From the NCBI GenBank assembly GCA_029817715.1, contig JARUPY010000538.1, forward strand, positions 1,054,001-1,118,000: 64,000 bases of DNA, read 5' to 3'. The notes beneath the pieces were generated by a model. That model was not told where the DNA came from and did not search any database. It saw only the letters and a program-made list of their open reading frames with translations. The position numbers and the translations under genes were made by a program. The stretch is from Melastoma dodecandrum (lineage: Eukaryota; Streptophyta; Magnoliopsida; Myrtales; Melastomataceae). Below are positions 43,869-56,731 of the stretch, piece after piece (the first letter of the stretch is position 1; the number at the start of each line of letters is the position of its first letter).

Positions 43869-46800
43869 TCACTCGGTTGTGATTGTGATTTCAGACAAGG
43901 AGCAAGCTGAGCCCAGATGTTGTATGTGTCCATGTCCATGGCTCCTACAACATTCCTTCATGTAGCTCCTGCAACATCCCCCTACCTCCCTCTTCATGGA
44001 TGCTGATGATGATGATGATGTGTACTTCACCCTATCATCTCCCGATTCTATATCGATTGCCGACTTGTTGCCCCGATCCTGACCACGGGCCTCCTCACTT
44101 CCCTGAATGCGCCCGTGATGCCCCCTGCATATGGTCCCTTTAGCTTCTCCCTTGCTGACATGGCCTTCTCCGCAGTGGCTTGGGTGGTCCTCTTTGATGC
44201 ATGGACTTTCATGGGGTCTCACTTCATGAGTGCCGTGATCACAGTGGGCATCCTCATTAGGGTGCTCCAGTGAGAAGGGATGCGGATTGCCCGGGTTCGG
44301 GTAGTCATGGTTGTGAACATCTGTGCTTTTTTGTGGCTGCGTGCATGAATGGTGGTGGACGGTGTGCACCTCCCTCTTTTCTTCTCCTGATGATGAGCTC
44401 GGCCTTGATGTGCAGCAACTGGCCGACTTGTCCTCAGAATGACAACCATGCTGCTTTCTTTCATGACCATGATGAAAATGCAGTCCCAAACTAGGATTGG
44501 GTTTGGTCCGACAATGTCCCTTGGCACACGTCTTCAGACCCTTGTCCACAGAGCAGCATTTGTGACGGTCCTCCGGCACGTCTTCATTGTGGCCACAACA
44601 GGTGCCTGCTTGTGAAGGGGCTGTGGAGGACTTGCAGCATTTTCTTGGGCGACGATCACCTTCTCGCAGCAATAGCATGCTGTTAAGAATTACTAGCAAG
44701 CAAGTTCCGACGTCGGTTAGCACTGCCGCCCACACATACGGATGCCCGGCGATGGCCAGGGCAAGGATAGCCACCTTTGTCACTACGGAGAGTATCACGT
44801 TTTGAACCACCTTCGCCAGCGCCTCTTTGGCTAGTGAGATCGCTTTTGGTATCTTCCTCACGTCATTTGTCATAAGAATCACATGACTGGTCTCAGTCGC
44901 AAGTGCCGAACCTGAAACTCCCATGGAAATGCCTATATCAGCAGTCACCAATGCAGGAGCATCATTCACTCCATCTCCCACCATAGCTGTTGGGCCGATC
45001 TTTTTCAGCTCGGCAATGAACCTTGCCTTATCCTCGGGAAGGAGCTCTGCACAGACCTCATTCAGAGCGTGATGTAGCTGTACAAAATACAAATTGATTG
45101 CTTAATTCATACTAATTGAACAGTCCTGATGGGGAAAAAGTAGATACGAACCTGATTCTGAGCATGCATTGCAGCTGCTTGGCTATCTCCTGTGAGCATT
45201 GCCGTCTGTAATCCCAGTGATTTGAGCTTCTGGATGGCCTCCTCAGCCCCAGTCCTGCACGCGTCAGAGAGACTGAAGATGCCAACTTCTGTTGATCCAG
45301 AGAATATGTATCCGACAGTTCTTCCGTTGCTAGTAGAATCCTTCGAACCTGATGACGTGTACGGTGGTAATATCAATAGAAGGGACCTTTATGATCTCAC
45401 TTCTAATCAACTAACTGCTTTACATCACCTGTTTCGCAACCAGCTCTTGATGCAATCCTTCTGTTCCCTATGAAGATATCCCGTCCGTCAATCCTACCAT
45501 GAATCCCTTCTCCTGGGAAGTTCTGGAAATCCTTGACTTGTTCAGGCTTCGGTTCTACAGAAAAAGACTTGGCATATCCCACAAGTGTGGCCGCCATAGG
45601 ATGACTTGACTTGCTCTCGATGCTCGAAACCCTGAACACACATGTACGTGAGCAGAAGCATCAGTCGTCTCTTGTGAGTCGTTGTGATGTTACCAAGATC
45701 ATAAACTTCGACTAAAAAAGATTACATACCAGTAAAGCAATGTTTCCGTGCTTACATTCTCATCGAGGGACCGGAACTCCTCCACTGAGAATTCACCTCT
45801 TGTAATTGTGCCTGTTTTGTCAAAAGCCACGTTCTTGATCTTGGCCAGGGTCTCAAGGTAATCTCCTCCCTTGATCAAAAGCCCAGATTTTGCAGCATTT
45901 GTGAGGGCACAGAAAGTTGCAACAGGAGTCGAGAGCACGAGCGCACAAGGGCATGCGCTGACTAGTACGACCAATGCCAAGTTAAACCAGTGATGTGGAT
46001 GGCGAGCACGTAATGCTGCTGGAATCACAGCAATGCCGATCGACAGTACTAGAATTGCTGCCAATCAACAAGAGCAGAATCTAAGTTTTGAAGAGCAGAG
46101 GGATCCTCTTCCTCTGGAAAATGAAAAATACTAGCGAGGTGCCTTGCTATACCAGGGGTGTAAATCCTCGCACATTTATCAATGAACCTCTGAGTCCTAG
46201 ATCTCTTGTTCTGAGCTTCCTCCACGAGCTTTGCCATCTTGGCAACCACACAGTCTTCAGCCACTGCAGTTGTCTTTATGCCTATATAGCCTGGGTACCG
46301 CCGTCGACAACATGAAAATATAGACAAGAAATGGGGACTCAATGGTAACACAAATTCTAGTTGTAGTCTGAACAGCAGGAAGAATCTGTTAGTTAGTAGC
46401 ATACCGTTTATGTTGATCGTCCCAGCCAAGACTGTGGAACCTGCATGCTTGGCAACAGGGAAGGACTCTCCAGTCAACGTCTTCTCATCAACTTCACATT
46501 TCCCATCTACAACAATGCCGTCGAGGGGTATGACTTCCCCTACCTTAACTACCAGAATGGTGTGGAGTTTGATCTCATCCACACCTACTTCCTCCCCAGT
46601 CTCGGCTATTATGGCCTTCTGAGGAGCGACACTCATCAACGTTGACATCGCAGCCGTGGCCTGCACAGCCAATAAAACTCATGGTCGTTCATCCGATGAA
46701 GCACAAGCATTAGGAAGATGGAAAAAAAAAACGAAGAGAACGGGAGAAGGAAGAAACCTTGTGGCTAGCCCTGGATTCGAGCCATTCGGCACAGGAGAAG

Positions 46801-48309
46801 AGAAACACGATGGTCCCGGCTTCGAGGTAGTCCTCCATCGCTATTGTCCCGATCACTGTCATAAACAACACCTCCAATGGTTTGTTTCGCGGTTCCTCTC
46901 AACACAAGAAATCGGGAAGAAAAGCCACCGTTTATGATTACATTTTTGGGCAGAGATTGCCTTTTTAATCACTCGACGCATGATAAAAGAGGAACTGAGT
47001 CATCCCAACTGCTAAAAAGATTACACCCAAAAGTGACATAATTAGCTACTGCAACAACGAAACTCACCGGCAACCAAGACGAGGATGTTGATATCGATCC
47101 TATAGTTTCTCAAGGCCACGAGGCCTTTCAACACGACGGGGAGGATCCCTGCGGCCACGGCTCCGAGGGCTAGCCAACGGAAGGGATGGTAGACATACTT
47201 GAGGAAGGAGAGGGCGAGCAACAGGCCGGAAGCCAGGGTGTAAGGACTGGGCCATTTCTTGGGATGATGAGCGTCGCCGTAGGCTTTGACGCTGGCCTCA
47301 AGCCTCGCTTGATTTAAAGCGTTCACTGTTGATGAAACAAATAATAAAAAGAAGAAGCCAAATCTGCATATAAAGAAAAAGAAAGAAAGAAGGGAAGAAT
47401 ATCTTAAGGAAAGGACTTCTTTCCCAAATGGCGCCGTGGCAGCATGCTGTCGGGATGCTCCTTTCTTTTCATTTTGTGTAAAGAAAGTAATTTATATTTT
47501 GGACATCACATATTTCCCCACAGGTCCAGTGAATACTCGACCCTACTCAATCAATAAATAAGTGAAGGCAGGGTTTGATATTAAAAACTAAAGAAAAAGG
47601 AGTTAGAGAGGGAAGTTTCAAAGGGAGAGCGGGCCCCCTTTCTTATTAATGGACATGGCAACCCTCTCTAACCTCAATAATGGCGGATAGAGTATGAGAG
47701 ACACCAAAAACTAACGTAGGGAAGAAAGATTCCTTGGTGTATCAGTCATGTGAACAGTAAAACTAGATGTACTATCCGAATGTTTACGTGAATGTAGTTT
47801 TAACGGGTGAGTTCCTCCCAAGTACAGTGGACATATCCGACAAGGGTCAGAGAACCACAACAGCAGCCGGCTGCTGCTATCTTCTACTCTACTCCACCTC
47901 CTTGTCATCTCGGTGGTGACGACACCAACACCACCACCCCCCACCCCCACCAAACCCAATCTAACCAAAACCACCACAAAAAAAAAAAATGCAAAAGGAA
48001 AGGCCAAAAAGAAGCCTCGGATTGATTGGTCCCAAAAGAGGCAGAGATCGCAGAAGGGAACTCTTTGGGTTCTAAGATATGTTCAGGTTGGGGTTTTTCT
48101 TTTTATTTACCTATTTGAGTCGGGGAGACGAGGTGGGCGTCGTGGACGACGATGACCGTCCGAGAAGCCACGATCACGGATACGTCCTTGACGCCTTCGA
48201 TCTGCTTGAGGATGTTCTCGATGAGAGGTATCTCGGAAGAGCAGCACAGCCCCAGCACGTCGAAGTAGCTCTTCTGGGGCCTGGGATTGCCCTCCCCTTC
48301 TCCTCCCAT
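43869..48309 (-). CDS. P1B-type Zn/Cd-transporting ATPase (HMA2/3/4 type), nine exons
   Basis: Exons in transcript order: 48309-48111, 47325-47068, 46855-46758, 46660-46405, 46290-46153, 46057-45730, 45631-45429, 45348-45152 and 45077-43869. They encode 961 residues with the frame kept across all eight GT-AG introns. The N-terminal HMA domain has GLCCSSE (residues 20-26), the Cys-Cys version typical of plant Zn/Cd pumps. Then come the actuator TGES motif ([12 protein letters not shown]), the transmembrane metal site ([12 protein letters not shown]), the phosphorylation motif [17 protein letters not shown] of the nucleotide pocket and [10 protein letters not shown]. The pump exports divalent metals from the cytosol. 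The last exon adds a cytosolic tail of about 260 residues with six Cys-Cys pairs and many His clusters, as in HMA2/HMA4, probably binding Zn. Which of HMA2, 3 or 4 it matches cannot be told here. Confidence 0.94.
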
Positions 48310-48756
48310 TCTCCTCCCTTTTACAACTTTAAGAAAAAGGAAAAGGAAACACGCAAAAGGAAGTGGGGGAGGGGGTGGTTGTCGGCAGGGAAGAATTCTG
48401 GTGCCAAAGAAAAGAAGAGTTGGTCATGTGAAGCATGTGACTGGTGCGAAACGAAGATGAACTTGCCGGGTGGGGAGGGACAACACTATGGAATAATAGG
48501 GAAAAGTAAGGTTGAGATGGAGGACACACCTGAATTTGATAGGTGAGAAGATGGGAGGCGTGCTTCAAATATAAAATGGATGGCTATATATATACACACA
48601 CGCGCGCGCGCATCAATGAAAACACACGAGATGAAGAGGAGAATTGGAATCCACATAGGAATCCCATCCACGACTGACCGGGGAATTTCTCTTTATTTTT
48701 CGGGTCCTTAGGACATTTAAACATTATTGCGCTGTTATTGTTATTGTTAAGGCGGG
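48310..48756 (-). promoter_or_regulatory. Upstream region of the HMA gene
   Basis: No gene was seen. A TATATATATAG string on the minus strand at about 48582-48596 is a TATA candidate, and a (CA)n(CG)n run follows at 48593-48612. The hAT element begins 455 bases upstream of the start codon and could alter the promoter. Confidence 0.35.
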
Positions 48757-48764
48757 TGTGTTAC

Positions 48765-49726
48765 TGGGGTGAGCAGGTTCCAGGTTTTCAGGTTTCGAAC
48801 GTGGAATCTGGAACCTATCATATAATGTCCGGTTCTTAATTTTTAGAATCTAGAACCTACCCGATTAATCAAAGACCCACCCAAGAACCTACCCTACCGG
48901 TTCTGGTACAGGTTCCGGTATTTCGGTTCCGTTAGCGGCGTCGCCCTTTGAGTTTCAATTTTGGTTCGGTCAACGGCGTCGCCCTACAAGCGGTTCGTGT
49001 TTCAATTCTGATTAAGACACCCCTACACCAACAATGTTAATGAACAAATTATTTCTATTCAAATTTATCAACATTTAATTCTTGTCCACATTTGTTTAAT
49101 AATTGTACATATGCCCAGTAAGTAAACTTCATAGAAAGAGCCGATATCATTTCCGAGAATGAAATTGCTTTACAAATTACATTTTAGAAGGGATATTTTA
49201 TCATTTACCACATTATCATTGTTCTCTGATGGCCAGATGAAATATAAAAGTTCTTAGCAAAGTATCATAGGATAAGATGATAGACAATTAACACGAAACA
49301 TAGCTTTAATTAAGGCAAGGCAAGGAAGAAGGGAGAAAGCAGATTAAGAGCTGACTTACCGTAAGAAACCGTAACCCCTGGAACCGTTTGATGAAGACAT
49401 TGTTGTGAAGAGGGGGGTGAGACTGGGAACAGAAAGGTAAGGAACCAGGACAATTGTTTGGGGTAGGTAAAGTTTAAGTTAGGTTATTGGGTTGGGTAAG
49501 ATTTAGGGTAGGTTATTGGGTTGGGTTGGGTAAAATTTAGGTTAGGTTCTAGGTTATTCGGGTTGGTTCCGGGAGGAGAACCTAGAACCGTATTTGGTAC
49601 CATCGGTTTTGTAAAATTTAGAACCTAGAACCTACCCGATCTATTTGAGAACCTGTACTGACACCGATCCTATGGTACCGGTTCCGACAGGTTCCCGGTT
49701 TTACCCGGAACCTATGCTCACCCCTA
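48765..49726. mobile_element. Non-autonomous hAT element
   Basis: The 962-bp element is flanked by a perfect eight-base duplication, TGTGTTAC, at 48757-48764 and 49727-49734. Its ends are inverted: the left end reads TGGGGTGAGCAGGTTCC, and the right end, reverse complemented, reads TAGGGGTGAGCATAGGTTCC. Eight-base duplications and such ends are diagnostic of hAT transposons. The subterminal parts are full of GGTTC/GAACC repeats in both orientations, and a GGGTTGGGT/GGTTATT repeat lies at 49460-49560. No transposase frame is present, so it depends on an autonomous partner. Confidence 0.85.
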
Positions 49727-49734
49727 TGTGTTAC

Positions 49735-52700
49735 TTCATACAATATAATTAAAAAAGATGAAAAATGTAATATGACAAATTGAAATGGATACATAGGAAG
49801 CTCCCCTCCCTCCTGCACACCCATAATTATGCCCCCATCTACGCCTGTCTTACATCCTCCTCCCTGTCACTCTCCGTTGGGATCGATCAACTCCATGTCG
49901 TCTCACTTCGTTTCCATCCATGTCTTCAACCACCCAAATTGTCTATCCTCCCCCCTACCTCTTCGTTTTGGCCGATCACCCATTTGTCTCTACCACCCAC
50001 AACACTAAACAGTTCTCTTCTTTGTTTTTTTTTCTACAAATCAAAACAGACTGGATTTCTATAATCCGTGATTTCCTAAAAGAAACAAGTTTTGTCTGTC
50101 TTCATCAAATTCCACATGCCGCATTACTAAAAAGAATATAGATTGTCTACCGCCCTTTCCGCTTGTCCTCTTTTCTCCTACTTATCTACTTGCGGAAACG
50201 ACTAAACTTTAATGTGCAACACTATACGCTTTTCTTTATCATTGTGTTATTCCAAGCACAATGCTCAATTAACTTTTCACACGGCTATACAAAGGGTAAC
50301 ATGGCATATGCCGTTTTATATTTGATCCGCGTGCGCACATCGACTATGAAAATAAATATAAAATATCGTACGCAAAGCATGGACCAAAACATTTGACGAC
50401 AATTGCAAGAAGGGACGGCAAACTCTCGGTTCCGTCTCCTCGTAACCATAACGATGGGGGTAGTTTGCGGCATCTTTTGCCTTGACAGGAAACCTGATAT
50501 TCAACTAAACGACTCGACCCCCGATGCCAAAATTCATGTCGCATTAAACTTAAATGGGGGCGTGCCATTGGTAATCGTTGACATGATCCTTAATTGAAGC
50601 ATATACCCCAACCTAAGCAAGGATAAGGCAGCCCATTTGCAGGAGTAAATGTTAAGAGATTGCAGCACTGAAAAATAGGGAAGGTCCCTCCCCTTATTTG
50701 TACAGTAAGTCTCCGAGAGCATTAATGTAAGAAAAATCAAGATCACACGAAAGTTTGAAAAACAAAGATAAGTACCCGGATTTTGCCTAACGACTCTTAC
50801 TATGTACGACAAACTCAATTACTGATAGTTGCCTAACGAGATCTACAAAAAACAGAGCCAAATTGCTAATATAGGTTTCTCCCTGACTTATCGACGGCGG
50901 ATGAAGCATGTTATAAGGTTAGGATAAGTGGAAGACCGGCCTAACACCAATTAATATATGGTGTGACGGGTGATGACTTCTATCACATGTGTCTACACCA
51001 AAAGTCGTCCAAAACACATTAATATTAAACCCAATATGCATAATCGCCAAACCAAAATGATCACATAAACCTAACGGGCTACATGTATAGTCTCGTATAC
51101 CGTGATATTGTCTGTCTTATGAAAATGTATATTGGTAATTGATTATAACTCGACCGAAATTTTATAAAAGAAAAATAAAATAATAAAACTAAAAACAATT
51201 CCAATATTCTCTCGCTTAGGCTATGATTAATTATAAAGTTTTCAAAAATATTTAACTTTTGAAACCGACGCACGCGTTGTATACTAACGTGACCAACACA
51301 AAGCACAATATACGAGACAACATCTCAAAGTAACCCCAACCATCAACGCTGCTAACATTGAACCATTGTCGTCGTCACACCATTTAACAAGAGGATTGTA
51401 CGGTTTTATTGTTCGTTTAGAGAAAAATTATTAAAATACTGTCATAATTTTGGAAATTTCTGATTTACTTCCCATACGTCGCGACTTTGATTTTGAGGGA
51501 AGAACGCGGTTCTCGAACCCGACAATTTTTTTCTAAACTAAAGGTAAAATTGTACAAACCTCCTAATCACAAGCGCATGCAACGATAAAGTAAGTGGGTC
51601 AATGTAACGGTATAACCGAAAATAACTATCACTTAATGTCAATCTTGCTCATTCGGGTTAGAATGAAGAAAAAGTAAGCATATAGATATGGGAAAGTATG
51701 CTGATAAATGTATGATGTAGAAAAGTGATGGAATCCCACTCGAGATGGTGTTCCCCTTTAAAAGGCGTGCAGGGGATAGCTAAAAAACTATATTGGAGAT
51801 GCTTTTGGTACTCGCCACTCCAATAAATAATGATATCTCCTTAAGCAAAAAGTGTAATGGCAATATCGCGATTAAATAAAAAAAAAAAGAAAGAAAATGC
51901 ACTGCCAACTACCATTCCATCCGTATATGACCCTAGAGGTTCAAACTCCCCTATCAAATATGGCCGGTCACCATTGTTGGAAAGATTATGCGCTTGTCCG
52001 AGACGATATCTCTAGTCGACATCCGTCTCGAGCGGCCGCTCCGTCACAGTTCCATTATTCCATATGAATAAGAGGAAGCAACGTTGAAATGTCTTGAAGT
52101 TCGAGGGGAGAGAGACGTAAAAGATAGTGTGAGTTTTTGCATTCTTTCAACTTTCCTTGTCAACTGTTGCTCATCATTGGTCGGGAATGGGATTATATCT
52201 TCACCATCTTCTTCTTCTTATTCTTTTTATTTAATGTTTCAGTAAGAGTATGTTCAGACTCAACTGGAAATTGAGAAGTGGAAGACGATTAGGCCAGTGT
52301 CGGGGAGTAAGATGGCAAATTGCACGAAAAAGCGAAAAGATATGATGCTGCAGGGATTCCAAGGTGTGCCGTTTCCGAAATGAACTGCACCGCACTCATG
52401 ATCGGTGGCCAACTTTTTGTCTGTTCAAGGGAAAGAATTGCTTGTTTAGCAACTCCCAAGTGTGATGTTTCATGTTTGTTCCACCACCTGATGCACGCAT
52501 ACGGTCACGGCGAGGAGCTTATATTACCTTGCCGGACGCTAAATTTATACGTATTCACGGTATATATAACATCACGAATATTTTTATCGTCACGCTAATT
52601 GGAATTAATTAGAAATAAGTGGACGTTATGAGGTGTTCTCCAATATCCATAATGCACAATCTACTCACTCACAAGGCAGCTTTTATAAGGTCGATCCGCC

Positions 52701-53808
52701 CGGATATTTTGACAGTGGCAAGTGTTTCCTGAACTTAGACTCGATTCCATATCCATACATAACAATATAACAGAAAAGTCGGTGTCCTACGGTGAAGAGC
52801 TGCTTTTTGCTTGTCGAGACATGTTTGGTATATCAGAGAGCATCGTCCCAAAGAGACCAACCGCATTCCAAAGCCTCGGATGCCAATGGAGGCATGTTTT
52901 TGTAGAGGTGGCCGCGGGCCTGGTTCAATCCGGACTCTGCCCGTACAACCTGTGTCGACTCACAACAGACGGGTTCAGGCTCAACTCGTAATTGGCATAC
53001 GCATTGTTGGATCGGTTTTAGGTTATATGATTCTCGACTCGTGAGTAAGTGGGTTGGTCCATCTTTTTCAATAATCTTATGTCTCACGTCGCTGGAATTC
53101 AACTTACAAAATGTAACAGAATAACCTGACCAAATAAGCGGCTTCTTAACATTTTTTTAGAATATGAGCACACATTGCTTGAGCCACACTTATATGTTAG
53201 TTTTGAACTCTTAAAAATTATTTCACGTCTTTAATATTGCAAATAATATTTTTTTTTTACGTGTATATACACCAACTACACATTTAGTTGTTCCGATAGC
53301 TTTAGTTATTGTTGAAACAAATAATTAACTTTAGATTTTTATTCTCATTTGCTTCACCTTAGAAGATATAAAAGAAGAAGTTTTAACAAATTGTCTCGAC
53401 TCTAACAACTAGTAAGTATTCATCCAATTCATGCTAAGAGAATACAAATAGCAATTTAGTTCTACTGGTAAGCAGATTAAGTACAAGTTACTGCTCTCTT
53501 TTTTTATTCTAATACGAGAAATTTCATATAAAGTCATATATCGTAGCACCAAATGCGGTTTGACCCGTTGGGCTATCCCTCATTATAACATGTCGATCCA
53601 ACATATCAAAACCTGTGAACCCAACGGATCGATTTAACCTATTCGACCCGTTTGCATTTCAGAACCGATCACGGGTTACATTATGTTGACTCGTGGTCCC
53701 GCCCAACAAGGCCCGTGCCCACCTTCCAGTTCTCGATCCCTTTTAAGACCAGAAACCCCAAACTGCTCAAAACCAAAACAGAGGAAAGTGGGCAGTAGGG
53801 GATGATTA
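49735..53808. other. Long intergenic region without recognised gene
   Basis: Four kilobases of AT-rich sequence. Open frames (for example 49780-50064, 50163-50396, 52320-52598, 52722-52991) are short and show no domain or splice pattern. Sequence near 52910-53000 and 53560-53700 has CCCG/GGGC-rich phrases ('gacccgttgggc', 'gacgggttcagg') of the kind seen in old transposon ends, but no element could be delimited. Confidence 0.4.
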
Positions 53809-53817
53809 TTTCCTATT

Positions 53818-54408
53818 GTCAAAATATCAGTTTATAGCCTCAAGTTTGAGCCAACTTTCTGTTTTGTCATTAACTTAGTTTGTTATATATAATTTTGTCC
53901 CAAACTTTTGTTTTTATTTTGATTTTGGCCAATCTTGAATTTTATCGTGCGTAAGCCAAACAGACCTTAATAGACAATTTTCATTTATCGACTAAAAAGG
54001 AAAAAAAATTTCAAAAAATAGGAAATAATATTGAAACCTTTCATTTGTATTTTTTTTATAAAATTTTGATGGACAAATCAAGTGAATTGGAAGCAGAAGT
54101 TAACGATAGTTGCTGATGTTGTCAAAAAATATGAAAAATCGATGAATGTCGGATGATGTTCTATTAGGAGGTGACTACTACGGATAAAGTAGATTATGTG
54201 ACGAACGAATAAGAGGTCGAAACTCAACTATTATAAGACACGGGCCATACTATATTAAAAGACCTTGTTTGGCTTTCACTAAAAGAAATTCATGATTGGC
54301 CAAAATAAAAATAAAAATAAAAGTTAGTGACAAAATTATATAACAAACTAAGTTAATGACAAAACAGAAAGTTGACTCAAAATTGAGGCCATAAACGTAT
54401 ATTTTGCC
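53818..54408. mobile_element. Mutator-type MITE
   Basis: A 591-bp element is flanked by a perfect nine-base duplication, TTTCCTATT, at 53809-53817 and 54409-54417. It has inverted repeats of about 150 bases, 53818-53970 and 54256-54408, sharing for instance 'gttttgtcattaacttag'. Nine-base duplications and long inverted ends are the hallmarks of MULEs. The interior of about 285 bases has no coding capacity. Confidence 0.87.
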
Positions 54409-54417
54409 TTTCCTATT

Positions 54418-54878
54418 TGGAGGGGAAGGCATCGTGGAATGTTTCCAAGGTTAGTTGAAAGAAAAGTTCCGTGAAAAAAGAAAGAATGTTTTAAAATTCC
54501 TGAAATACAAACCCCGAAGTCGAACTCTACGAGTACTTCCACCTCATATTTAATAAATTTTCGAAACTTTTTATTTTATTTTGCGAATTTTTTTCTCGAT
54601 TAAACTTAAAATGGAAAGCCTGCTCCATTGTAGATAACTTCCACCAAGCCCAGTTTCATTTTCTAATAGGACTAAGTTATAACACCCAGTCAGGCACCAA
54701 TTACCACAAGTCCCCCTCTCACAGCAATGATACAAAACGAAACAACGCCTCCAATAATAAACACAACTTGCCCGAAACAAAGCAAGCGTTTCCGCAATTA
54801 GAACTCAGAAAGTCTCACCTTGGCTGTCAATAGGGCGAAAAGAAAAATCGTGTTTCGTGTTTCAGCCTACGAGGCAAA
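54418..54878. other. Sequence downstream of the metaxin gene
   Basis: AT-rich, with no gene seen. It should include the 3' UTR of the minus-strand metaxin transcript. Confidence 0.4.
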
Positions 54879-56731
54879 CTAGTCATAGTCCACAACATCA
54901 GAGTCCTCTTCATCGAAATCTACATCCCCATCATCACTCCTGTTCATTATGGTGAGGAAAGATAGAACTGCAATGACCTGTGCGATCAGGAAGTATTTGG
55001 TCTTCTTCCTGAAATTTTTTTCTTCCTCTGTCCTCTCTCTTCTCTGTTTTCTCTTAGGCTTGGTACCTTAAATCCAAACTAAACAAGGTCAGGTTGTGCA
55101 TGCAATGAGCATTTGAAAATATATTAATCTCTTCTTTTCCACAAACAGAAGAATCTGATACATACTACATAGATATTTCAAAAAGCCAGAGCTATCACAG
55201 AATAACCGATACAGATGTCTGAACAACAACCACTGAATTCTAAGAGGTTACTGGTATAAAAAATATAGAATTTAATAATGTTGCGATAATCTTAATGACC
55301 TTGTCGAGGAATTGATGATGCCGGGGTTGGGATGAAACCCTCGCCATGCGAAGAAGATGCAGCATCTAGACATGTTGCCTTGTGCTTCTCTGCATATCTA
55401 ACAAGATTGCCGTGTTCTAACAACTTGATTCTTAGCACAGATGATTCCTGCGGAAAATAGCTCTCGTAACGGGTACAATTACACAATGATATACACAGAG
55501 TTGTATTTGACGGTTCAGAGACAATCACTCATTCAAAGACATGCTCTGCAACCACAACAACATCACGATAAATGGACCCATTTGCAATGCATGAGGAAAG
55601 GAGTCTGACAAAAGAAGAGGCCCGGTTACGTGCTATCTGGTAATAACTTATCATTCTGATAGTATATCCACACGACAAAATTTGTTCCGCAAACTAGAAA
55701 TGAATCTACTTCCCCATTATTAAGGTAGACCGTTATTCATGTTACTGCTGTAATGAACACCAACATGCAGGGGATCACTCGAGATCAAGATCACTTACAG
55801 GTAAAGCGTGAAGGGTGAAAAGTGCATGCCCCAGGAAAGCTGCATCCAAACTTGAGGGCCTAGAAAAACCAACATTACTCAATGCATCAACATTCACAAG
55901 CCCCATGAGGAAAATGGAGAAAACAGATGACGCTCGAAGAAAAGTCACCTGTCCTCAAAGAAATAATCGTCTTCTCCTAACCTACTCGACAATGCCTCGT
56001 ACGCCATCTGCACTCTCTTGAAGATCTGTTGAGAGAGTAAGTGTATGGTCCAAGAAAGTAAATACACAGACACAAGATCATTAAGAAGGGACATTAGCAT
56101 AGAGATACCAAACAACTTTGATAGGAAAAAAAAAGCAACCTCGGCTTCTTTCTGCTCGGTGTTGTCTTTCGTAATCCCAAACCGGAAACGGAGGGCATGA
56201 ATCTGCTTAAGGCACAACAATTTACCGAGTGGCCACGGGAGGTCGCTGTAATAAATGTCGTAAGCAAGGGCACCGTCGTATCCAAGCCAGAGCTCGTACT
56301 CGACGGCATCCTTGAGCCAAGTGGTAACCATGGCCGTCATGGAAACGAACTCGGGAATGGAAGCTACTCGGGAATCCAAATCAGCGACGCCACTATCTCT
56401 CAGACTCCCAATGACTCCACCCTTCTCATTATTATAAGCGACGTAAGCACCCACCTCCACATAAGGAATTTGATCTACCACACGCAAATAAAAGAAAAGA
56501 AAAGAGAAAATCAAGGAACTGATACAAAATCAAGGGATGGACGTAGGCAAGAATAGAGGGAAGAGATAGAAGGGAACCGAAGTCGGGCATGGAGAAGTTG
56601 ATATGGAAGTGGAAGGGAGTCCGGGACAGCTTGAGGTAGATAAAGACGGGGAGGCAGAAGGGACAGGAGGTTGGGAGGCCGAACAAGGGCTTCCTACCGA
56701 CAAGGGTCAACCCCTCTCTACTTGCTTCCAT
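54879..56731 (-). CDS. MTX1: Metaxin, mitochondrial outer-membrane import protein, six exons
   Basis: Exons in transcript order: 56731-56578, 56474-56140, 56025-55949, 55859-55799, 55447-55300 and 55066-54879, encoding 320 residues in a continuous frame. The protein starts MEASREGLTLVGRKP. An N-terminal thioredoxin-like segment (LPTSCPFCLPVFIYLKL) is followed by YVAYNNEKGGVI, the glutathione-S-transferase-like helical part (AYEALSSRLGEDDYFFEDRP, then SSLDAAFLGHALFTLHALP), and KLLEHGNLVRYAEKH. Near the end a basic stretch (TKPKRKQRRERTEEEKNFRK) precedes one hydrophobic segment (FLIAQVIAVLSFLTIM) and an acidic tail. This tail anchor fits insertion in the mitochondrial outer membrane. Plant metaxin works with the sorting and assembly machinery for beta-barrel proteins. 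Reading through the introns gives a false C-terminus, so the small exons decide the product. Confidence 0.95.

Noticed and set aside
48461..48482. Possible fourth miR169 site (AACTTGCCGGG)
   Set aside because: The CCAAGG half and a complementary arm are both missing.
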